A stretch of 64,000 bases of DNA, from contig CAVUAD010000001.1 of the NCBI GenBank assembly GCA_963739355.1, positions 310,001 to 374,000 on the forward strand. Reading direction: 5' to 3'. The stretch comes from JAWVFM01 sp963739355 (lineage in GTDB: Bacteria; Actinomycetota; Thermoleophilia; Solirubrobacterales; 70-9). Both the position numbers and the translations under genes were made by a program. The notes under the pieces are model-generated. The model ran no database searches and had not been told where the DNA came from. It saw nothing but the letters and a program-made list of their open reading frames with translations. Positions 8,388 to 17,064 of the stretch are shown here, in pieces (positions within the stretch are counted from its first letter, which is position 1; the number at the start of each line of letters is the position of its first letter).

Positions 8388-9194
8388 ATGAGCCTGCCGC
8401 AGCCCTCCGCCTCGTCGACCGCGCTGATCACGGGCGCGTCCTCGGGAATCGGCGCAGCTGTCGCCCGCGTGCTGGCGAGCCGCGGCCACGGCGCCGTGCT
8501 CGTCGCCCGGCGCGAGGAGCGCCTGCGGGAGCTGGCGGCCGAGCTCGGCGAGTCGAGCGACGCGCGCTTCGAGGTGATCGCCACGGACCTCTCGAGCGAG
8601 GCGGGCCGCGCCGGTGTGATCGACCGGGTCGGGGAGCTCGGCCTCCAGGTCGACATCCTCATCAACAACGCGGGCTTCGGCGGCTTTGGTGCGGCCCACG
8701 AGTTCGGGGTCGAGCGCCAGACGGAGATGGTTCGCCTCAACTGCGAGGCGCTGGTCCACCTTCAGGCGGCCTATACCGAGGGAATGGCGGCGCGCCGGAG
8801 CGGAGCCGTGCTCAACGTCGCCTCGACGGCGGCCTTTCAACCGCTGCCGGGCTCGGCGACGTACGCGGCGACCAAGGCGTTCGTGCTCAGCCTCAGCGAG
8901 GCGACGCATGCCGAGCTGAAGCGCCACGGCGTGACGGTCACGGCCCTCTGTCCCGGTCCGGTCCGCACGGAATTCGGCGAGGTGGCTGGCGCTGGAGGCG
9001 TGGAGGACCAGCTGCCGAAGCCGTTCTGGACCTCGACCGAGCAGGTGGCGAAGCAGGCCGTCGACGGCCTGGCAAGCGGGAAGCGCGTGGTGGTCCCCGG
9101 AGCGCTGAACCGCGCCGGGGCAATCGGCGGGCAGCACGCTCCCCGTGCGCTCATCCTCCCCGCGATCGGCCGCGCCTACAGGCAGGTGTTCTGA
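8388..9194 (+). CDS. SDR family NAD(P)-dependent oxidoreductase
   Basis: A classical short-chain dehydrogenase of 268 residues. The coenzyme-binding TGASSGIG lies near residue 14, followed by an Arg-rich stretch (VARREERLRE) that favours NADPH. INNAGFGG is near residue 92, the catalytic Ser lies in NVASTAAF and the Tyr-Lys pair is YAATK near residue 162, followed by PGPVRTEF. This order fits the DltE/YqjQ-like subgroup. The substrate cannot be read from sequence. It stands alone between a divergent small gene and a downstream hypothetical gene. Confidence 0.92.
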   Translation: MSLPQPSASSTALITGASSGIGAAVARVLASRGHGAVLVARREERLRELAAELGESSDARFEVIATDLSSEAGRAGVIDRVGELGLQVDILINNAGFGGFGAAHEFGVERQTEMVRLNCEALVHLQAAYTEGMAARRSGAVLNVASTAAFQPLPGSATYAATKAFVLSLSEATHAELKRHGVTVTALCPGPVRTEFGEVAGAGGVEDQLPKPFWTSTEQVAKQAVDGLASGKRVVVPGALNRAGAIGGQHAPRALILPAIGRAYRQVF

Positions 9195-9251
9195 GCCGGC
9201 CCGCCCGGCTCCGATGCGCTTCGGCTACGGTTCTCGCTCCCCCGGACACCG

Positions 9252-9476
9252 ATGCCGAACACACCCCGACAAGAGCTTCGCAAGGGCCGCTTCGAGGCCC
9301 TGATCGGCCTTGCAGCGCCGGTCCTCGATCTCGTTCTCGTGACCGGTGACCGCTTCTCGAGCGTGGTTGCGCCACCCGGCGACGACTACATCGCGATCCG
9401 CCCACCGGGCGAGAAGCTCGAGCTTGGCTCGATGCGGACCGCGCGGGTCCCCTCGGGCAGCGAGCCGGTCGAGTAG
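9252..9476 (+). CDS. Small hypothetical protein
   Basis: A 74-residue reading frame from ATG 9252, soluble, with no recognised motif. The segment LIGLAAPVLDLVLVTGDRFSSVV is moderately hydrophobic but too polar at its end for a clear membrane helix (shown here as composition only). No convincing ribosome binding site precedes it. It ends 18 bases before the next gene in the same direction, which is the main support for it being real. Confidence 0.4.
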   Translation: MPNTPRQELRKGRFEALIGLAAPVLDLVLVTGDRFSSVVAPPGDDYIAIRPPGEKLELGSMRTARVPSGSEPVE

Positions 9477-9494
9477 GCGACGGGGAAGGCCGAC

Positions 9495-10562
9495 GTGGAA
9501 GCCGGGTTGTCCCGCGACGCCGTGATCGAGCGCGAGCGGCGGTTTGCGAAGCCGGCCGCGGCCGCGGCGTTCCTCGCCGCCGCGCTGCTGATCGTCGGCG
9601 TCATCGTTCGCCTGAAGATCCCGCAGCAGTCACACGCGAGCGCCCAGCTCGTGGAGTTCGCCACGCACCACTCGGCGATCATCGCCTCCGGGCTCATCGT
9701 GGCGGCGGGGCTGGTGCTGATGGCGCCCCCGCTCGCGTATCTGCTCTACGCGGCCGCGGCGCGGAACCCGCGGGTGCGGACGAGTCTCGTGGCCTTCTGC
9801 ATCGTCGGCCCGCTCCTCTTCGGGATTCAGACGGTCGTCGCAAACAACGCTCTGAAGGACGCCGGCGACAACTACGTCGCGAACCAGCACGTCGAGACGA
9901 AGAAGGACGTCGCGGTGCTGAAGAAGGCGATCGGCTCGAACCCCTCCTCGATCGACCAGGTCACGCTCTACAACCCGGACAGCGGCCAGAACTCGGCGGA
10001 GGTGCAGCTGACGAACGGCGACTTCTACTTCGTCACCTTCCCCGCGAGCCAGGAGGCGGCGCTCCAGGACAGCCTGGACAAGGCCGACGTCGACAACTCC
10101 GAGGACTCCAGCGGCGCGCCCGGCGACGCGTACGCGAACCACCTGGCCGTCGACTCCAGCGGCTACAAGCTCGCCGGCAACCTGGCGCTCCCCGCCGGCG
10201 TGTGCATGATCTTCGCCTTCGTCTATCCCGCGCTTCAGGCGTATCGCGTCGGGCTGATCACGCGCCTCCTCAGCACGCTCGGCGCGATCACCGCGGCCAC
10301 CCTGATCCTGCTCCCGCTTGCCCCCGTGCTGATCGGGCTCTGGCTTGCGTGGATGGGGCTCGTGTACCTGAACCGGGTGCCGAGGGGCAGAGCCCCCGCG
10401 TGGGAAGCCGGCGTCGCGGTCCCCTGGCCGCGACCCGGCCGGCCCGTCGCGCCGGACGCGCCGATCGAGGGCACGGCTCGCGAGGTCGACCCCGACGCTC
10501 CTCCCCCTGCCTCGAACCCCCCGCGCCAGCGTGGCGAGCGCCGCAAGCGCAAGAGCCGCTAA
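9495..10562 (+). CDS. Multi-pass membrane protein of unknown function
   Basis: The 355-residue protein starts with GTG at 9495 after a GGGGAAGG ribosome binding site. Hydrophobic segments lie at about residues 17-38, 57-82, 95-115, 235-255 and 262-290. Between the third and fourth is a ~110-residue, probably extracytoplasmic region rich in Asp, Asn and Ser. The C-terminus is a Pro/Arg-rich cytoplasmic tail ending in KKRKSR-like basic residues. I recognise no family. Its end overlaps the start of the DCC gene by 32 bases, so the two are probably in one operon. Confidence 0.75.
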   Translation: MEAGLSRDAVIERERRFAKPAAAAAFLAAALLIVGVIVRLKIPQQSHASAQLVEFATHHSAIIASGLIVAAGLVLMAPPLAYLLYAAAARNPRVRTSLVAFCIVGPLLFGIQTVVANNALKDAGDNYVANQHVETKKDVAVLKKAIGSNPSSIDQVTLYNPDSGQNSAEVQLTNGDFYFVTFPASQEAALQDSLDKADVDNSEDSSGAPGDAYANHLAVDSSGYKLAGNLALPAGVCMIFAFVYPALQAYRVGLITRLLSTLGAITAATLILLPLAPVLIGLWLAWMGLVYLNRVPRGRAPAWEAGVAVPWPRPGRPVAPDAPIEGTAREVDPDAPPPASNPPRQRGERRKRKSR

Positions 10563-10959
10563 CGGCCCGGCGATCCTGTTCGACTCCGACTGCGGCTTCT
10601 GCCGCTGGGCGCTCGGCTGGGTCCTGCGCTGGGATCGCGCCCACACACTGGTCCCGGTCGAGATCCAGTCGGCCGAGGGGCAGGCGCTCCTGTCGGCGGT
10701 CGATCCCGCCGAGCGCCTGCGCTCCTGGCACCTGGCACCGCAAGACGCGGACGTGCGCTCCGCGGGCGCGGCGTTTCCCGGGCTCTTCTCAGTGCTCCCG
10801 GGCGCGGGGCCGCTGGGCGCCCTGGCCCGGCGCGCGCCGGGCCTCACCCGGCGCGGCTACGAGTTCGTCGCGGGGCGGCGCGGATCCTTCGGGCGCCTCG
10901 TCACGACCGGCGCCAAGGCGCGGGCGGACAGGCTGATCGCCGCCCGGACGCGGACCTAG
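10531..10959 (+). CDS. DCC family (DUF393) thiol-disulfide oxidoreductase-like protein
   Basis: The 142-residue protein carries ILFDSDCGFCRWALGW near residue 15, the signature DxxCxxC of the DCC/DUF393 family, whose members have a thioredoxin-like fold and are presumed redox proteins. The remainder (VEIQSAEGQALL, then RSWHL) fits the family. It begins at a GTG inside the end of the preceding membrane-protein gene and converges with the gene ending at 10956, overlapping its stop by 4 bases. Confidence 0.85.
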   Translation: MASAASARAANGPAILFDSDCGFCRWALGWVLRWDRAHTLVPVEIQSAEGQALLSAVDPAERLRSWHLAPQDADVRSAGAAFPGLFSVLPGAGPLGALARRAPGLTRRGYEFVAGRRGSFGRLVTTGAKARADRLIAARTRT

Positions 10960-12215
10960 CCCGCAACCGCCGGAGCGGACACGAGCTCCTCGCTGAGGCG
11001 CTTCGAGAAGTCGTCGAGGTCAGCGGCGGAGAGCCCGTCGGGCGAGGAGCGGAGCTCGGCGGATGCCACCGGCCCCTTGGGCCCGGCGACGATTGCGATC
11101 TTCGACTCGCGATCGGTGCCGTCGCCGCAGAGAGCGAGGGCGCCGCTCGCGCCTCCGGTCAGCTCGCCCTCGAAGGCGCGGTCGGGCTTGAACCCAAGCC
11201 CCGCCTCGGCGTGGGTGGCGCTGAAGGACAGAGGCGGCGTCAGCTTCAGGTGCCGGTCGGCGGCGTAGCCGCGGTAGAACGCCTCCTCCGCGTACTGCTT
11301 GGACTCGTCGCGGAAGCGGCCGCGGATCGCGAAGAGGGCGACGATGAGGAAGATCAGCCCCTCGAACGCGATGAGGAGGGCCCAGTTCTTTGCCACGATC
11401 AGGAGGATCGGGATCGCGACCGCCGGGATGTTGATCACCAACGTGATCAAGAGCGCCACGCCGAGCGCCCGGAGCCACTCCGTGGGGCGCTTCATCGCGT
11501 AGCGGCGAAAGTCGGGCTTCGCGGAGGTCACCGACGTGGGCGAGGCCGCGAGCTCGACATTTGCGAGCGCCGCCTCCATCGCGGGATCGGCGGCCGCGTC
11601 CTTCGCGGCGGCGTCCGCCGCGAAGCCGGACTCGACCTCCTCGAGAGACTCCTTGCGGATCGCGGCCGCCAGGTGGGCCAGGTCCGCGCACAGTGAGCTC
11701 AGCTCGGTCGCGTCGGAGACGTGCCCGTCGCGTTCCATGCAGAACGAACCGGAGGAGAGCTCGAACCCCTCGTCCTTCGGGCTCCGCGAGAGGTAGTCGA
11801 CGAGCGATGGCGAGAAGAGCTGGCGCAGCCAGGACTCGCTCGTGCCCTCGAAGGCGACGACGGTGAGGTCGCCGTCCAGCTTGAACCGCTTGACCTTGCC
11901 GATCCCGTAGAGGCCGCTGGACAGGTAGGGGGCGAAGCCGACGCTCTCCGGAACCCGCGTCCAGGCGACGGTGCGGTGGTGAGTCGTGGTGTGGTCGTCG
12001 CTGTCGGTGGTGGTGTAGGTGTAGTAGACGACGCTTCCGGTCTCGCCGCCCGGCAGGCTGCCGGTCGCCGCCCCCTGGATCGAGCCGCCGCGGTCGAGCA
12101 TCTGGCTCTCGGCGGGCCGGTCGATCGTTTTCGCGAAGGTCAGGCCGTTCGCCTTGGCGAACCGGTCGAGTGCGAACCGGTCGAGTGGACTGTCAGACGC
12201 GCCATCCGTGGCCAT
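10956..12215 (-). CDS. Membrane protein of unknown function with two adjacent helices
   Basis: The 419-residue protein has a long N-terminal soluble part (about 1-240) that is Ser/Thr-rich, including TTTDSDDHTTTHHRT. A pair of strongly hydrophobic helices follows at about 250-275 and 280-300, then a soluble C-terminal domain of ~110 residues. There is no signal peptide, so both ends probably face the cytoplasm. I recognise no family. It is read in the same direction as the cupredoxin gene upstream, 30 bases away. Confidence 0.72.
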   Translation of the reverse strand: MATDGASDSPLDRFALDRFAKANGLTFAKTIDRPAESQMLDRGGSIQGAATGSLPGGETGSVVYYTYTTTDSDDHTTTHHRTVAWTRVPESVGFAPYLSSGLYGIGKVKRFKLDGDLTVVAFEGTSESWLRQLFSPSLVDYLSRSPKDEGFELSSGSFCMERDGHVSDATELSSLCADLAHLAAAIRKESLEEVESGFAADAAAKDAAADPAMEAALANVELAASPTSVTSAKPDFRRYAMKRPTEWLRALGVALLITLVINIPAVAIPILLIVAKNWALLIAFEGLIFLIVALFAIRGRFRDESKQYAEEAFYRGYAADRHLKLTPPLSFSATHAEAGLGFKPDRAFEGELTGGASGALALCGDGTDRESKIAIVAGPKGPVASAELRSSPDGLSAADLDDFSKRLSEELVSAPAVAG

Positions 12216-12245
12216 CGCGCGCCATCCTAGTCCAGCGACGGGCCG

Positions 12246-13079
12246 CTAGACGTAAATGCGCACTCGCGGCGAGGGCCGCAGCGCGAGGCCCAGGCCGCCG
12301 GCGAGGAGCACTGCGCCGAGGACGCCGAGGACCCAGGTGCTCGACCCCGTGGTGGGCAGGCTGCCGGCGGTCCCGGCCGCGTCGGGGGAGTCGACGGCGC
12401 TCGACTCCGACGTCGGGCCCGTCGTGGGCGAGGTGTCGGTTGGGCTCGTCCCGCCGCCGGGATCGGCAGGCGTACCGCTGGTTCCACCGCCCGTGGGATT
12501 GGCGTTGGCGGGAGGCCCGGAGCCGCCCGTCGACGGAGGCGCCGCGTCCACCGTCACGGAGCCCTTCATGAACGGGTGAAGGGTGCAGACATACGGGAAC
12601 GAGCCTGCGGTGGTGAACGTGTGCGAGTACGTCTGGCCGTGGCTGAGCGTTCCCGAGTCGAAGCCGTCACCGGTCACGGTATGCCCCTCCGGGACGGTGC
12701 CGTCGTTGGTCCAGGTGAGGGTGTCTCCGGCCGTGATCGTGATCGAGCTCGGCGAGTAGCCGTAGTCGCTCGAGCTGGATCCGTCGACGATCGAGATCGA
12801 CGCGTCGCTCTTCGCCGTGGTGGCCCCGATCACCGGCGTCGGGCTCGTGGCCGCCGTCGTGGTCGGCGCGGGGGCGGTGGTCGTGGTCGTTGGGACGGTG
12901 GTGGTGGTCGGTGGCGGCGCCGTGGTCGTCGTGGTCGCCGGTGTGGTCGTGGTGGTTGCCGGCGCCGTCGCCGTCGTGGTCGTCGTATCAGCGGCAAACA
13001 GCGCCGTCGGCATCAGCAGTGCGATCCCCAATACGACCAGCGCAACGGCCGCCCGCGACGCTGGCCTCCATGCCCTCAC
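12246..13079 (-). CDS. Exported cupredoxin (plastocyanin-like) with an LPXTG-type anchor
   Basis: The 277-residue protein has a signal peptide (1-30), a ~50-residue linker almost entirely Thr, Ala and Pro, then a cupredoxin domain at about 90-178. The blue-copper ligands are visible: His133 in EGHTV, Cys165, His168 and Met171 in VCTLHPFMKG. A second Gly/Pro/Thr-rich linker leads to LPTTG at 241-245, a hydrophobic helix and a short basic tail, which is the layout of a sortase substrate. It probably acts as a copper electron carrier at the cell surface. No sortase gene is in the window. Confidence 0.88.
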   Translation of the reverse strand: MRAWRPASRAAVALVVLGIALLMPTALFAADTTTTTATAPATTTTTPATTTTTAPPPTTTTVPTTTTTAPAPTTTAATSPTPVIGATTAKSDASISIVDGSSSSDYGYSPSSITITAGDTLTWTNDGTVPEGHTVTGDGFDSGTLSHGQTYSHTFTTAGSFPYVCTLHPFMKGSVTVDAAPPSTGGSGPPANANPTGGGTSGTPADPGGGTSPTDTSPTTGPTSESSAVDSPDAAGTAGSLPTTGSSTWVLGVLGAVLLAGGLGLALRPSPRVRIYV

Positions 13080-13112
13080 ACCCCTTGAATACCAGAGCGT
13101 GCGGAAAAAAGT

Positions 13113-14714
13113 TCAGCCGGTGGCGGCCAGGCGCTTTCTGTGCGTGCGGATCTCGCTCATGATCCGCTCGAGCCTGGGCTCGGTGGAGGAGTCCACGTGG
13201 CTCATCCCGGCCGCGATCGCGGGGTGCACAGCGGCGATCCGCTCGTGCATCGCCTGGGCGACCGCGCGGTAGGTGGGGTGCCCCTCGCGGCCCGAGCGCA
13301 GCTCGCAGAGGTGCATGGCCTCGCGAGCGTTCAGGTCGAGGATGTAGCGGATGCGGTAGCCCAGGCAGAGCGCGTAGGGAGCGGCGTCCGGAAGCCCGGC
13401 CGCCTCCAGGCGATCGAACTCGGCGTGCGAGATCTCGAGCGCGCGCTCGTACTCACCGCCGGCGCCGGCCTCGCGGACCTCCTCGGGCACGCCCGCGCCG
13501 AGGTCCGGGCTGAGGCGCTGCCACTGGCAGGTCAGCATCCGGTGGCGCTGCAGGTCGCGGAAGCCGCCGTAGTCGGAGACGATCTCGAAGCGGTAGCGGA
13601 CGCGCTCCCAGCCCCGCCCGGGGCGGTGGCGGCGGTTGACCCGCTCGCCGGCGAGCTCGGAGATGAGCTCCGCCCGCTGGATCGGGTCCAGCGCCGTCAC
13701 GCGCGCCGTGATGGCCGCCTCGCCGGCGCCGGCCGACTCGTACAGGCTGGAGGCGAGGAGGTCCTCCTCGCCGCCGTCGACGCCGATCAGCTCGACCGAC
13801 GGCGCGTCTGCGGGCTCGCGGCGGTCGAGCCCGAGCCGCGCGACCACCTTCGCCGCGGCGCCGCGGCGCTCGCCCAGGTAGGTGATCCACGCGCCGCCGC
13901 GGTCCGGCTGGCCGATCCGGGCGACGAAGCTCGGGATCATCTTCGCCAACTCGGCGTGGAGCATCTCGCCGTAGGCGCGAGCCTCCGGAAGCGGCGATGC
14001 CAGCAGGCGCATGACCAGCTGCTCGTAGGCCTGGCCGGAGGCGAAGATGCCGACGTGGCTGAGCGTCGCGGCGGGGAGGAGGCCGCGCAGCAGGTCAAAC
14101 GCCTTCGCGCGGATCGAGCTGCGCCACGCGCCCTCGGGCTCCTCGCCCCGAGGCCAGCGCTCCTCCGCCCAGGCGCGGACCTGCTCGAGTGAGGCCGAGT
14201 AGATCCGAAACAGCTCGTCCATCGTCGTGCGGAACTCCGGGCCGAGCTCGTCGTCGGCGTAGTAGCGGTAGCCGCCGCCGGGCATGGGCTGGTCGTAGGC
14301 GATGTAGCGGGTCGACTGCTCGAGGTAGGCCGCCAGCCGGCCACGCTGAAGGACCTTGGTGAGCACGTTAGACGCCCACTCGCAGGCAATGTGGGCCCCG
14401 CCGACCTGGGCGATCGAGTCGTCCCCGTAGCCGATGAAGACGCGCTCGTAGAGCTTTGCCGCCCGCTCGCCCTCGACGCCGTCGAGCGGGCGCGAGCCGT
14501 CCGGGACGTCGGCGGCGAACTCGTCGAGGAAGAGCCGCCGCAGCGAGCCGCCATAACGCGAGTAGCGCGCGAAGAGCGCTCCCTTGACCGTCTCCGGGAG
14601 GTTGACGAGGCCGAAGACGGGGCCGTCCAGATTCGTGAAGTGCCGAGCCAGGAGCTCCTGCTCGGCGGCGGTGAATTCCTCTACGGGGTAGCGCATGTGG
14701 GGTCGGGCGGCCAC
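13113..14714 (-). CDS. thyX: Tandem-domain FAD-dependent thymidylate synthase (ThyX-like)
   Basis: ThyX makes dTMP from dUMP using methylene-tetrahydrofolate and FAD. At 533 residues this protein is about twice the usual 220-250, with a ThyX-like half at each end. The canonical signature is RHR-X7-S. The N-terminal half has RGR-X7-S (RGRLAAYLEQSTRY, near residue 123), so the His is Gly. The C-terminal half has RHR-X7-R (QRHRMLTCQWQR, near 391), so the Ser is Arg. The halves may supply different parts of one active site. Start is GTG 14714; an in-frame ATG at 14696 is possible. No thyA is in the window. Confidence 0.82.
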   Translation of the reverse strand: MAARPHMRYPVEEFTAAEQELLARHFTNLDGPVFGLVNLPETVKGALFARYSRYGGSLRRLFLDEFAADVPDGSRPLDGVEGERAAKLYERVFIGYGDDSIAQVGGAHIACEWASNVLTKVLQRGRLAAYLEQSTRYIAYDQPMPGGGYRYYADDELGPEFRTTMDELFRIYSASLEQVRAWAEERWPRGEEPEGAWRSSIRAKAFDLLRGLLPAATLSHVGIFASGQAYEQLVMRLLASPLPEARAYGEMLHAELAKMIPSFVARIGQPDRGGAWITYLGERRGAAAKVVARLGLDRREPADAPSVELIGVDGGEEDLLASSLYESAGAGEAAITARVTALDPIQRAELISELAGERVNRRHRPGRGWERVRYRFEIVSDYGGFRDLQRHRMLTCQWQRLSPDLGAGVPEEVREAGAGGEYERALEISHAEFDRLEAAGLPDAAPYALCLGYRIRYILDLNAREAMHLCELRSGREGHPTYRAVAQAMHERIAAVHPAIAAGMSHVDSSTEPRLERIMSEIRTHRKRLAATG

Positions 14715-14760
14715 TCATCTCGCATCCTAGGGTCCGATCCGGCGGTCCACCGGCCTCGTC

Positions 14761-15138
14761 TCAGCCGCTGTTTCCGGGTTCCGGCGGAGCCGCCATCAGC
14801 TCCACGCGGTGCCCGCCCGGCCCGACCACGAAGCCCCGTCGCTCGCCCCAGAGCTGGTGCGACTCCTCGAACTCGAAGCCGGCGGCGGCGAGCGCGGCCG
14901 TCGTCTGGTCGAGGTCCGGCGCTACCACCGCGGCGTGGCCCACGAGCGGCACCGCGGCCTCCGGCGTGTGGATCAGATGGATCTGGTTCGGCCCGTTCTC
15001 CATCCAGGTGACGTACTCCGCGATCTGCTCGGGAGCCGGCAGGCGCCGGAAGCCGAGGATCGCAAAGAACTCGACCGTGGCCTCGACCTCGTCCGGCTGG
15101 ACCTCGAGCGAGACGTGGTGAAGCGCGACCCCGGTCAC
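14761..15138 (-). CDS. VOC family (glyoxalase/dioxygenase superfamily) protein
   Basis: A 125-residue single vicinal-oxygen-chelate domain. It starts GVALHHVSLEVQPDEVEATV, with a metal-ligand-type His in HHVSLEV, and ends GFVVGPGGHRVELMA with the Glu ligand in VELM. The beta-alpha-beta-beta-beta pattern is repeated twice as expected. The substrate is unknown; relatives include lyases, epimerases and resistance proteins. I chose GTG 15138 because CTGGGGGC lies directly before it; an upstream ATG at 15168 would add ten residues. Confidence 0.82.
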   Translation of the reverse strand: MTGVALHHVSLEVQPDEVEATVEFFAILGFRRLPAPEQIAEYVTWMENGPNQIHLIHTPEAAVPLVGHAAVVAPDLDQTTAALAAAGFEFEESHQLWGERRGFVVGPGGHRVELMAAPPEPGNSG

Positions 15139-15171
15139 GCCCCCAGCATAGGAGGCGCGACCGGGCACCGG

Positions 15172-15600
15172 CTACTTGTAGAAGACGACGTAGAAGGGCT
15201 CAGGTGAGACGTTGTCGCCGTCGGACGTCACGACCTCGGCCTGGACGCCCGTCGTTCCGCATTCGTGGAACGGGTCGCCCTTGGACACCTCCGCCTGCTC
15301 GGTGGCGCCGCCGATTCCGAGGTTCCCGAGGTCGATTGTCGCCTGGGCGCCCTTGAACGAGAAGGGCAGGTGCTTGAAGCAGTAGGCGGCCGTCTCCTTG
15401 AGATCGACGTCGGCGTTCGTGACGTTCTTCGACTGATGGGAGATGACGTTCCCGTCGGGGTCGACCCGCGCATAGCCGACGATCTTGCCGTTGCTGGTGG
15501 CGTGCCCGTGGACGGCGAGCGCCGTCCCGCCGAGCGCGACGAACAGCGCGATGAGAGCGATCATGGTTGCTGCGGAAGGGCGTCGGGTGGGTGCGTTCAT
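15172..15600 (-). CDS. Exported or membrane-anchored protein of Thermoleophilia type
   Basis: The 142-residue protein starts with a short basic peptide followed by SAATMIALIALFVALGGTAL, the N-terminal anchor repeatedly seen in small exported proteins of Solirubrobacterales. After it comes an extracytoplasmic beta-rich domain with GKIVGYARVDPDGNV and three cysteines. The ATG overlaps the stop of the PLP decarboxylase gene by ATGA, and AGGGGA precedes it. It shares the ALFVALGG anchor with the gene at 60039-60641 but lacks their Gly-rich linker. Confidence 0.72.
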   Translation of the reverse strand: MNAPTRRPSAATMIALIALFVALGGTALAVHGHATSNGKIVGYARVDPDGNVISHQSKNVTNADVDLKETAAYCFKHLPFSFKGAQATIDLGNLGIGGATEQAEVSKGDPFHECGTTGVQAEVVTSDGDNVSPEPFYVVFYK

Positions 15601-17039
15601 GGATTCCCCTTTGTAGACCTGTTTGCGAGCAGCTCCAGGATGACGTCGATCAGGAGGTTGACGTCGGCCTCGGTCGTCTGCCAATTGACGATGGCGGGGC
15701 GGAAGGCGATCCGCCCGTCGTAAGTCGTGGTGCCGCTGAACACCCTGCCGTCGGCCAGTAGCGCGGCGCCAAGCTCGGTGTTCAGCTTGTCGAGCTCCGC
15801 ATCGTCGTCGATCCCCGCCGGGTGCACCCTGAAGCAGACGATGTTGAGCCTGACGTCGGCGAGGCGCTCGAGAGCCGGCTCGCGATCCACCCGCTCGGCC
15901 AGCGCGCGGGCGATTGCCAGGTGGCGCTCCACCATCGCCCGGTGGCCGGCGCGGCCGTAGGCGCGGAGCGTCGCCCACACGGCGAGCGCGCGGGCCCGGC
16001 GCGAGTTCTCGGGCGTGAGCATCCCGAAGTTGGGGTGGGGGTCGTCGTTTGCCGGTAGATACGGCGCCCCCACCGTGAACGCCTGCGCCAGCCGCTGCGG
16101 CTCGCGGACGAACGCGAAGCCGCAGTCGTAGGGGACGTTCAGCCATTTGTGGGCGTCGGCGGCGACGGAGTCGGCGCGTTCGATCCCGTCGGTCAGCGCG
16201 CGGCTCTCCGGGGCCAGCCGGGCGAAAAGGCCGAAGGCGCCGTCCACGTGCAGCCAGGCGCCGCGCGCCTTCGCGACCTCGGCCATCTCCTCGAGCGGGT
16301 CGAAGTCGCCCGCGTTCACCTCGCCGGCGTTCGCGATCACGACCGCCGGAGCACCCCCGAGGTCGTCGAGCTCGCGTGCCAGGGCGTCGAGGTCGAGCCG
16401 GCCCACGCCGTCGCGGGCGAGCGTTCGGATCCGCCCTCGGCCGAGGCCCAGCATGCTGATCGCCTGCTGCGCGCTGGGGTGCACGTAGCCGCTGGAGAAG
16501 ACGGGCATCGGCGGCAGGCCGGCGAGCCCGTCCTCGTCGGCGTTCGCGCCGTGCTGCTCGGCCCACCAGGAGCGCGCGGCCGCGAGCGAGGTGAAGTTGG
16601 CCATCGTCGCGCCGCTGACCAGGACGCCGGTCATCTCGCTCGGCAGCTCGAAGAGGTCGCCAAGCCAGGCGGTGGCGACGCGCTCCAGCGTCGCGGCGAA
16701 CGGCGAGCTGGCCCACGCGTAGGCCACCTGGTCGTAGGCCGAGGCGAGCCAGTCCGCCCCCAGCGCGGCCGGCGTCCCGCCGCCCATCACGAAGTGGAAG
16801 AACCGCGGCCCGGACGACCGCGTGGCGGTTCGGCCGGCGAGCTCGCTCAGCTCCCGGAGAGCGGTGAGCGCGCCGTCCCCGTCCTCGGGCAGCGAGCCGC
16901 CCCAGGCCTCGAGCTCCTCCGGCGCGCCCGAAGCGAGCACGCGCTCGTCCCCAATGCCGTCGAGGTAGTTGCGGGCCGAATCGGCGGCGAATGAGAGGGA
17001 CTCCGCGAGTTCGTCGCGAAGCTCGAGGGGATCGGGCAC
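15597..17039 (-). CDS. PLP-dependent group II decarboxylase-like enzyme
   Basis: A 480-residue fold-type I pyridoxal-phosphate enzyme of the aromatic-amino-acid/glutamate decarboxylase group. VSGATMANFTSLAAAR binds the cofactor phosphate, a region ending HVDGAFG supplies the Asp that contacts the pyridine ring, and DAHKWLNVPYDCGF holds the Schiff-base Lys. Relatives decarboxylate tryptophan, tyrosine, DOPA or 2,4-diaminobutyrate; the substrate cannot be decided here. The stop overlaps the start of the small exported protein gene, and the GT39-like gene lies 25 bases upstream, so all three may be one unit. Confidence 0.87.
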   Translation of the reverse strand: MPDPLELRDELAESLSFAADSARNYLDGIGDERVLASGAPEELEAWGGSLPEDGDGALTALRELSELAGRTATRSSGPRFFHFVMGGGTPAALGADWLASAYDQVAYAWASSPFAATLERVATAWLGDLFELPSEMTGVLVSGATMANFTSLAAARSWWAEQHGANADEDGLAGLPPMPVFSSGYVHPSAQQAISMLGLGRGRIRTLARDGVGRLDLDALARELDDLGGAPAVVIANAGEVNAGDFDPLEEMAEVAKARGAWLHVDGAFGLFARLAPESRALTDGIERADSVAADAHKWLNVPYDCGFAFVREPQRLAQAFTVGAPYLPANDDPHPNFGMLTPENSRRARALAVWATLRAYGRAGHRAMVERHLAIARALAERVDREPALERLADVRLNIVCFRVHPAGIDDDAELDKLNTELGAALLADGRVFSGTTTYDGRIAFRPAIVNWQTTEADVNLLIDVILELLANRSTKGNP

Positions 17040-17064
17040 CCGGCGATCCTATGCCCGAAGGGGC

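Noticed and set aside
12850..13000. Thr-codon tracts as a CRISPR or tandem-repeat array
   Set aside because: The irregular ACC/ACG runs encode the poly-Thr stalk of the cupredoxin and have no constant spacer pattern.
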